Origin: Fibrobacter sp. UWB13 | GTDB taxonomy: Bacteria > Fibrobacterota > Fibrobacteria > Fibrobacterales > Fibrobacteraceae | NCBI RefSeq assembly: GCF_900177805.1 | Contig: NZ_FXAX01000006.1 | Location: 62,001 to 126,000, forward strand | Reading direction: 5' to 3' | DNA: 64,000 nt | Shown: positions 58,838 to 64,000 of the stretch, in pieces | How positions within the stretch are numbered: position 1 is the first letter of the stretch | Layout: every line of letters starts with the position of its first letter | The notes under the pieces: model-generated | Database searches by the model: none | What the model was told of the DNA's origin: nothing | What the model saw: the letters and a program-made list of their open reading frames with translations, nothing else | Position numbers and translations under genes: made by a program

Positions 58838-60694
58838 TTACTTTACTCCAATGAGCGATAAATCGCGGACGGCGCCCTTGTCTGCGGACGATGCCATGGC
58901 GGCATATGCCTGGAGTGCCTTGGACACGACGCGGTCGCGGTTCTCAGGTTTCCATGCCTTGGCACCACGGGATTCCATTTCCTGACGGCGAGCGGCGAGT
59001 TCTTCGTCGGTGAGTTCCACGTTGATGGTGCGGTTCGGAATATCGATTTCGATGACGTCGCCCGTGTGCACGAGGCCGATATTACCCTTGTTGGCTGCTT
59101 CCGGAGAAGCGTGGCCGATGGAGAGACCGCTTGTACCACCGGAGAAGCGACCGTCGGTGAGGAGGGCGCAGGACTTGCCGAGGTGACGGCTCTTGAGGTA
59201 AGAAGTCGGGTAGAGCATTTCCTGCATGCCAGGACCACCCTTCGGGCCTTCGTAGCGGATGACGACGACGTCGCCTGCCTTCACCTTGTTGCCGAGAATG
59301 CCGTTCACTGCTTCTTCCTGGCTTTCGAACACGATTGCCGGACCGGTGAACTTCCAGATGGATTCGTCAACGCCTGCGGTCTTCACGATGCAGCCGTCGA
59401 TAGCGAGGTTACCGTAAAGAACAGCGAGGCCGCCGTCCTTGGTGTAAGCGTGTTCGCCATCGCGGATGGCACCGTTTGCGCGGTCGAGGTCGTGATCCGG
59501 GTACATGAAGTTCTGAGAGAAGGCTTCGATGTTGTACTTGCGGCCCGGACCTGCGAGGTAGCGCTGCTTGGCTTCGGCAGTCGGATTGCGCTTGAGGTCG
59601 TTTGCTTCGAGAGCATCGCCCATCGTGGCGGCGTGAACAGTCTTTGCGCTCTTGTGGATGAGACCCATGCGGTCGAGTTCACCGATGATGCCCATGATGC
59701 CGCCTGCACGGTTCACGTTTTCGACGTGGATGTTGTGGACGGTCGGGGCGACTTTGCAGATGCACGGCGTGTTGCGGGAGAGACGGTCGATGTCCTTCAT
59801 GGTGAAGTCTACGCCAGCTTCCTGAGCGACGGCGAGCAAGTGGAGCACGGTGTTAGAAGAACCGCCCATGGCGATGTCGAGGCGCATGGCGTTTTCGAAG
59901 GCGTCCTTCGTGGCGATGCTGCGCGGGAGGATGCTTTCGTCGTTCAAATCGTAATACTGGTGGCAGAGTTCCACGATGCGCTTTCCGGCGGCTTCGAAGA
60001 GCTTCTTGCGTTCGGCGTGCGTTGCGACGATGGTGCCGTTGCCCGGGAGGCTAAGGCCGAGGGCTTCGGTAAGGGAGTTCATGGAGTTTGCGGTGAACAT
60101 GCCGGAGCAGGAACCGCAAGTCGGGCAAGCGTTGGCTTCGATGTCGGCAACTTCTTCGTCGCTGATGGTGTTGTCTGCAGAATCGATCATGGCGTCGATC
60201 AAGTCGAGAGCGCGGTCCTTGCCGTCCTTCGTCGTGACGTGGCCAGCTTCCATCGGACCACCGGAAACGAAGATTGCCGGGATGTTGAGGCGCATGGCAG
60301 CCATGAGCATACCCGGAGTCACCTTGTCGCAGTTGGAGATGCAAACGAGGGCATCGGCGCGGTGGGCGTTTGCCATGTATTCGGTGGCGTCTGCAATGAG
60401 GTCGCGGGACGGAAGGCTGTAGAGCATGCCGTCGTGGCCCATGGCGATACCGTCGTCGACTGCGATGGTGTTCATTTCTTTAGCGACACCGCCGGCAGCT
60501 TCGATCGCGCGTGCGACAACTTGGCCGACATCCTTGAGGTGGACATGACCCGGTACAAACTGGGTGTAGCTGTTCACCACGCAAATGACGGGCTTACCAA
60601 AGTCTTCTACCTTGGTTCCTGTTGCGTGCCAAAGGGCACGTGCACCGGCCATTTCGCGGCCTTCCATAGTCTTGAGCGAACGAAGTTTCGGCAT
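58838..60694 (-). CDS. ilvD: Dihydroxy-acid dehydratase
   Basis: Iron-sulfur dehydratase of valine, leucine and isoleucine synthesis. The 618-residue protein is of the E. coli-like long class. It shows [30 protein letters not shown] and [17 protein letters not shown] (cluster cysteines), [10 protein letters not shown], and the C-terminal [19 protein letters not shown]. It starts at the ATG at 60694, downstream of a palindrome containing the -10. A second copy of its last 13 codons lies just past its 3' end. No other ilv genes adjoin. Confidence 0.97.
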   Translation of the reverse strand: MPKLRSLKTMEGREMAGARALWHATGTKVEDFGKPVICVVNSYTQFVPGHVHLKDVGQVVARAIEAAGGVAKEMNTIAVDDGIAMGHDGMLYSLPSRDLIADATEYMANAHRADALVCISNCDKVTPGMLMAAMRLNIPAIFVSGGPMEAGHVTTKDGKDRALDLIDAMIDSADNTISDEEVADIEANACPTCGSCSGMFTANSMNSLTEALGLSLPGNGTIVATHAERKKLFEAAGKRIVELCHQYYDLNDESILPRSIATKDAFENAMRLDIAMGGSSNTVLHLLAVAQEAGVDFTMKDIDRLSRNTPCICKVAPTVHNIHVENVNRAGGIMGIIGELDRMGLIHKSAKTVHAATMGDALEANDLKRNPTAEAKQRYLAGPGRKYNIEAFSQNFMYPDHDLDRANGAIRDGEHAYTKDGGLAVLYGNLAIDGCIVKTAGVDESIWKFTGPAIVFESQEEAVNGILGNKVKAGDVVVIRYEGPKGGPGMQEMLYPTSYLKSRHLGKSCALLTDGRFSGGTSGLSIGHASPEAANKGNIGLVHTGDVIEIDIPNRTINVELTDEELAARRQEMESRGAKAWKPENRDRVVSKALQAYAAMASSADKGAVRDLSLIGVK

Positions 60695-60724
60695 AATGAT
60701 CCTTTTTTGTCTTTAATAATTCTA

Positions 60725-60743
60725 GTGGCATTATATATGCCAC
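60725..60743. promoter_or_regulatory. Palindrome overlapping the ilvD -10
   Basis: GTGGCAT-TATAT-ATGCCAC, 7-bp perfect arms with a 5-base centre. The minus-strand TATAAT (60735-60730) lies inside it, about 30 bases before the ilvD start; a possible operator. Confidence 0.45.
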
Positions 60744-60800
60744 CTTAAATTTCGGTTATAAGTTAGAAAATTAATTCTTGTGATGAAAATGGCGAGGCGC

Positions 60801-62294
60801 CTAGATTGTTGCAAAGAAGGCGTTGAGGCTAAAGCCACCATGGCTTGTTTGGATGACCTTGGCGGTTGTGGAATGTTCTCTCGAAAGGGCGGGGCATTCG
60901 CGCAAAAGGTTTGCTGTGCAGGTGTACTTGGCGCCGTCGCGGGTGTCATCTTTCGGGGCGAGGATGGCGACTGTGAGCGTTTTGCCCAAATGGTGTAAGT
61001 CTCGGGCGAGTTCCGTTAGCTTTTTGCCGATTTGCGTGTAAAGCTTTGGGGCGTCAAAATCGAGGCGCTTGCCGTAGGGTGGGTTTAGCACGAGAATGGG
61101 CGAGGAGTCGCCGCAGGCATCTGCAATTTCTTTGGCGGTGTAGCTGAAAAAGTCGTGGAGTTGCGGAGTAATTGTGGGCGTGTTTTCGTTCGGCGCGATT
61201 TGTGCGAGCGGGCTACATTCGATGTTGTGCTTGATGATGTTTACCGCGCGTTCGGAAATGTCGCTCGTGAGGATTTTTGCGATGATGGGATGCTTTGTCG
61301 CATTGTAAGACTTTACTGGACCCTTCACTTCGTTCAGGGTGACGGATGTTGATGTATCGCCTCTTGTATCGTTCTGGGTGACGCTTCGCGTTATAAAATT
61401 CCAGGTGGCTTCTTTGAAGGCGGGCTGGTGCTTTAGTGCAAAATCGCGGCATGTGCCGGGAATGATTTTGTTTGCAATGCAGGCGGCTTCGAGGCTGAAC
61501 GTGCCACTGCCGGACATGAGGTCGATAAGGGTGATGCTTCGCGGATGGCTTGTGTCATCCTGAGCGGAGCGCGGAGCGCGAAGTCGAAGGATCTCTATTG
61601 CTTCAAAAATCATCGCGGAGGCGATGGTTTCTTTGAGCGGAGCGTCGTTCACGAATCGCTCAAAACCGCGCTTGTAGAGTTCTTCGCCGGCGAGGTCAAG
61701 CCAGATGGTGCAGCGGTCGTCAAGAAAGTTGACGTAGAGATTTTGTTGAATGCTGCGATTCTCGTATTGCGACGGGGCGTTGCGGGGTGTCCCCGCAGAG
61801 GGGGTAGCGGATGCCGTGTCGGCAGAAGCGAGGGGGACACTTACCCCTTCTATTATTTTATATAAACGTTCGGCGATGGCGTCGCTGTGGTACAGGCGGG
61901 AATGCTTGCAAGTAACGTGGATGTTTATAGATCCTTCGACTTCGCAACTAGCGTTGCTCCGCTCAGGATGACACGGAAGGTAAAGTTCCCAAGGAATTTC
62001 GCTTGCTTTCTTTTCGAGTTCGCGGAAGTTTTCGGCTTTGAAACTGGCGACTTCCATGAGCACGCGGTTTGCGATGCGGCTTACAGCGACGACTTTCCAC
62101 GCTTCAGTGAGTTTTGTGGCAAATTCGACTTTGCCGTCCCCAGTGGCGTGTGGCTGTTCCGTTGCGCTTTCGCCTAAAATGATTTCTAATTCTCTCGAAA
62201 GAGTTTGTTCGAAACCAAGCGGAGAAACGGCTAAAAAGCGGTGCGGTTTTCCGATGATGTGTTTCTTGATGCGTTTTTCGAGAGCGTCACTCAT
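60801..62294 (-). CDS. THUMP-domain rRNA methyltransferase (RlmL/YpsC-like) with in-frame repeat insertions
   Basis: A 497-residue class I SAM methyltransferase that probably makes N2-methylguanine in 23S rRNA. The N-terminal THUMP region starts FLAVSPLGFEQTLSRELE. The SAM-binding LIDLMSGSGTFSLEAA and catalytic NPPYGKRLD motifs are intact. YpsC-type relatives are about 385 residues; the surplus matches four repeat-derived insertions at about residues 108-122, 149-175, 234-247 and 303-328. The ATG at 62294 was chosen over an upstream TTG. It starts 20 bases after the lipoprotein gene's stop and is likely co-transcribed with it. Confidence 0.87.
   Translation of the reverse strand: MSDALEKRIKKHIIGKPHRFLAVSPLGFEQTLSRELEIILGESATEQPHATGDGKVEFATKLTEAWKVVAVSRIANRVLMEVASFKAENFRELEKKASEIPWELYLPCHPERSNASCEVEGSINIHVTCKHSRLYHSDAIAERLYKIIEGVSVPLASADTASATPSAGTPRNAPSQYENRSIQQNLYVNFLDDRCTIWLDLAGEELYKRGFERFVNDAPLKETIASAMIFEAIEILRLRAPRSAQDDTSHPRSITLIDLMSGSGTFSLEAACIANKIIPGTCRDFALKHQPAFKEATWNFITRSVTQNDTRGDTSTSVTLNEVKGPVKSYNATKHPIIAKILTSDISERAVNIIKHNIECSPLAQIAPNENTPTITPQLHDFFSYTAKEIADACGDSSPILVLNPPYGKRLDFDAPKLYTQIGKKLTELARDLHHLGKTLTVAILAPKDDTRDGAKYTCTANLLRECPALSREHSTTAKVIQTSHGGFSLNAFFATI
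61315..61383. repeat. Repeat insertion 4 within the methyltransferase gene
   Basis: ACTGGACCCTTCACT..TTCAGGGTGACGG closely matches the left arm of the intergenic element at 41626. A second TTCTGGGTGAC half follows. Translated on the minus strand it gives Thr/Asp/Ser-rich residues ending TLNEVKGPV. Confidence 0.75.
61553..61595. repeat. Repeat insertion 3 within the methyltransferase gene
   Basis: GTCATCCTGAGCGG ... GAAGTCGAAGGATCT, the inverted orientation of insertion 1; encodes the RAPRSAQDD stretch in frame. Confidence 0.75.
61770..61850. repeat. Repeat insertion 2 within the methyltransferase gene
   Basis: GTGTCCCCGCAGAGGGGGTAG and AGAAGCGAGGGGGACAC arms, a different palindromic repeat; encodes an Ala/Ser/Pro-rich loop (ASADTASATPSAGTP). 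Confidence 0.7.
61929..61973. repeat. Repeat insertion 1 within the methyltransferase gene
   Basis: Exactly 45 bases, AGATCCTTCGACTTCG .. CGCTCAGGATGACA, encoding 15 extra residues (CHPERSNASCEVEGS) with no frame disruption. Confidence 0.75.
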
Positions 62295-62314
62295 GGACTG
62301 CAATATAAAAATTG

Positions 62315-62686
62315 CTAGGAGTCCAGGTCAACGGCGATCAAGTCCTTGGATGGTACCGTTGGGGCAATCATGGGGAGCTTGCTCAAGTCCAGGTTGATGG
62401 CGATGATTTCGCCGGAGAGCGACATGATGGCGCCTGTGGAGGTGTTGAACGTGCCGATGACGTTCCCGGAACCGTCGCTGACGGTCATTGTCTTGGGGGC
62501 GATAACGTAGTAGTTAGCCCCGAGCTGGTAGAAGTAGCTGGGTTCGCTAACGACGATATTTTGCGGAATTTGGAGGTCTGAAGTCTTATTTGATGCAGAA
62601 TCTTGAGTTGCTGCGCTTTCGGAGCAATTCCATGCAGTGGCAAGAATGCCTGCCAATAGTAAGCATCTAAAAACTTGAAACTTCAT
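62315..62686 (-). CDS. Small secreted protein, possible lipoprotein
   Basis: A 123-residue protein with a signal peptide (MKFQVFRCLLLAGILATAWNC). The cysteine at 21 could be a lipidation site, but the -3 to -1 residues (A-W-N) do not fit a classical lipobox. The rest is a beta-rich domain with SYFYQLGANYYVIAPKTMTV, GNVIGTFNTSTGAI and a C-terminal Leu/Asp-rich end. No family recognised. It leads the methyltransferase gene by 20 bases on the same strand. Confidence 0.6.
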   Translation of the reverse strand: MKFQVFRCLLLAGILATAWNCSESAATQDSASNKTSDLQIPQNIVVSEPSYFYQLGANYYVIAPKTMTVSDGSGNVIGTFNTSTGAIMSLSGEIIAINLDLSKLPMIAPTVPSKDLIAVDLDS

Positions 62687-62856
62687 AATCTTTCCTCGGA
62701 TTGTAAATCTATATTGACATTTCGTTTTCGTAATAAAAAACAGATTTTCGTAAGTTTTAAATGTTCCCTTTGTGTTCTCGGATACGATTGCCTAGATGAT
62801 GCGTTCTTGAACTTGGGTTTTGAAATATTTATTTCTCGTGTTACTATCTTTTACGT

Positions 62857-64000
62857 ATGATTATGAAAAAGTTTGTGTTGATTTCTGCGATTGGCTTTTT
62901 GGCCGCATCTGCTTTTGCTGCACAGGGCGCTCCGATGGGTGCATCTGTGGATCCGACTCCTGAAGAACAGAAGGCTCTCGATGCCCTGAAGGGTAAGCTC
63001 GAAGGGGCTATTGTCTGGTCTACGAGCCGTGCGAATTCTCTCCATGATATTTGGATTATGAATGCTGACGGAACGAATGCCCGTGCGCTGACCAAGAGCA
63101 ATAATGTAGACTGGTTCCCGCGTGTCGCTCCAGATGGCTCGAAAGTGCTTTTTAACCGTAGCAAGGCTGGTTGGGTTCCTGAAAATGATGCAAATTACCC
63201 GGAAAAGTGGGATTTGTGGACTGTCGGTATTGACGGTACGAACGAAACGAAGATTGTCGAAAATGCAACTTGGGGCACTTGGCGCCCGGATGGCAAGTCC
63301 ATTGTGTTTAGCCGTGCCGGCAAGGTCTTTACGATGGATCTCGCGAGCAAAAAGGAAACGCTTGTGCTTGATGGCGAAAAAGCGTTCAAGAAGGCTGGCG
63401 TGATTTTGCAGGAACCGAACATGAGTCCGGATGGCAAGCACCTCGCGATTACGCTTCGCGGTTCGATGCGAGAAACGGGCGTGTGGGATTTGGCTAAGAA
63501 CGCCTGGACCAAGTCCGGCGACGGTTGCCAGATTGACTGGAATTTCGATGGCTCAAAGCTCTACCGTGTAAACCCCACGGGTAACGGTGGTACGGCTGCT
63601 CCGAGTGAAATTTTGTGGTTCACGGCTAAGGACGGCAAACAGGTAGAAAAGGTCGGCTTCTTTGGTATCCCGAAGAACGTGAAGCTGATGGACTTGCCGG
63701 GTCGTCGCAGTCATGAATACTTCCCGCGCCTCTCGCCGGATGGCAAGTGGCTTGTGTGGGGTGCAACCGACAAGGGCCACGACCACGATTTGTTCGACTA
63801 CGAACTCTATATTTGGAAGATTGGCGAACCGGTTGAAACGGCAACGCGTATCACGTACAATAGTGGCAACGACCGCTGGCCGGATATCTGGTTTGGTAAG
63901 GTCCCGGTGAGCGCTGCTCCGGTTGCTGCAAAGGCTGTTGAAACGGCTGCAAATGCGACGGCTGCTGCCATTGCCGGTGGCGTAAGCGATGCCAAGATGG
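62857..64000 (+). CDS. TolB-like beta-propeller secreted protein (3' partial)
   Basis: Frame open from ATG 62857 (or 62863) to the window end, at least 381 residues. The signal peptide (MKKFVLISAIGFLAASAFA) is followed by repeated PD40/WD40-type blades: DIWIMNADGTNARALT, FPRVAPDGSKVLFNRS, TWRPDGKSIVFSRAGK, EPNMSPDGKHLAIT and FPRLSPDGKWLVWGA. Such D-G-(S/K)-x-(I/V/L) blades occur in TolB and in many periplasmic or surface propellers. The last visible stretch is Ala-rich (AAPVAAKAVETAANATAAAIAGG), perhaps a linker to a further domain. A TTGAAA-N16-TACTAT promoter would leave almost no leader. Confidence 0.85.
   Translation, partial: MIMKKFVLISAIGFLAASAFAAQGAPMGASVDPTPEEQKALDALKGKLEGAIVWSTSRANSLHDIWIMNADGTNARALTKSNNVDWFPRVAPDGSKVLFNRSKAGWVPENDANYPEKWDLWTVGIDGTNETKIVENATWGTWRPDGKSIVFSRAGKVFTMDLASKKETLVLDGEKAFKKAGVILQEPNMSPDGKHLAITLRGSMRETGVWDLAKNAWTKSGDGCQIDWNFDGSKLYRVNPTGNGGTAAPSEILWFTAKDGKQVEKVGFFGIPKNVKLMDLPGRRSHEYFPRLSPDGKWLVWGATDKGHDHDLFDYELYIWKIGEPVETATRITYNSGNDRWPDIWFGKVPVSAAPVAAKAVETAANATAAAIAGGVSDAKM

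Noticed and set aside
59066-60748. 560-codon frame antisense to ilvD, and a 510-codon frame antisense to pnp (42746-44278)
   Set aside because: Both lie fully opposite clear housekeeping genes, with no ribosome site or recognisable motif.
61750-62177. Small frames antisense to the methyltransferase gene (61545-61865, 61887-62177)
   Set aside because: They arise from the palindromic repeat insertions, which stay open on both strands; no translation signals.

Overview
The window looks like chromosome from a Fibrobacter-type rumen or gut cellulolytic bacterium (phylum Fibrobacterota). This is inferred from the content: a GH5 cellulase and a CE1-type esterase that both end in type IX secretion-like C-terminal sorting domains, Ser-rich linkers, giant cadherin-repeat surface proteins, a large-form IspG, and RNA-gene promoters in which a sigma70-like TTGACA-N17-TATATT runs into TTTG, the trailing sequence of Bacteroidota promoters. 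No phage, insertion sequence, CRISPR array or rRNA operon was seen.

Layout. 1-2406: 3' part of a GH5 cellulase with two CBM11-like modules. 2535-7676: minus-strand housekeeping block (tgt, two identical tRNA-Leu units, murD, tpiA-secG, a BamE-like lipoprotein). 7757-13396: a barrel-like protein, a secreted protein, pncC-recA, a DUF5683-like membrane protein, a histidine phosphatase and an SRP RNA gene. 13512-32472: the most distinctive part, with two giant cadherin-repeat proteins (1934 and 2882 aa) that share N- and C-terminal modules and a promoter layout, then a YciH/SUI1 factor, a FecR-like protein and a translationally coupled outer-membrane barrel. 32475-33687: nfo and two tRNA-Asn units. 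33743-37240: nfeD-floA plus a third anchored protein. 37401-48058: a four-PAS hybrid histidine kinase, rpsO-pnp and two paralogous 7TM HD-GYP proteins, one lacking the HD histidine. 48119-54682: ispG, serA-like, an acyl-CoA synthetase, a small membrane protein and serS. 55046-58621: CE1 esterase, LptE-like lipoprotein, Nudix hydrolase and an HATPase/STAS partner-switching pair. 58700-64000: ilvD with a stray second copy of its 3' end, an rRNA methyltransferase carrying four in-frame repeat insertions, a small lipoprotein, and the start of a TolB-like propeller protein.

How the genes fit together. The GH5 enzyme and the esterase are probably exported by a type IX-type route and act on plant cell wall. 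The giant cadherin proteins, FecR-like protein and barrel look like a surface adhesion or display locus; that joint role is inference. NfeD, FloA and the third protein form one operon for membrane organisation. The kinase, the HD-GYP pair and the partner-switch pair form signalling islands without visible target genes.

The window is also rich in small intergenic repeats: heptad arrays of ACTNNNN, GTCAT-stem-ATC hairpins, an AGGCGAG family, and ACTGGA..TTCAGG elements, some of which have entered a coding region in frame. The heptad arrays and the duplicated ilvD tail are the least expected features.
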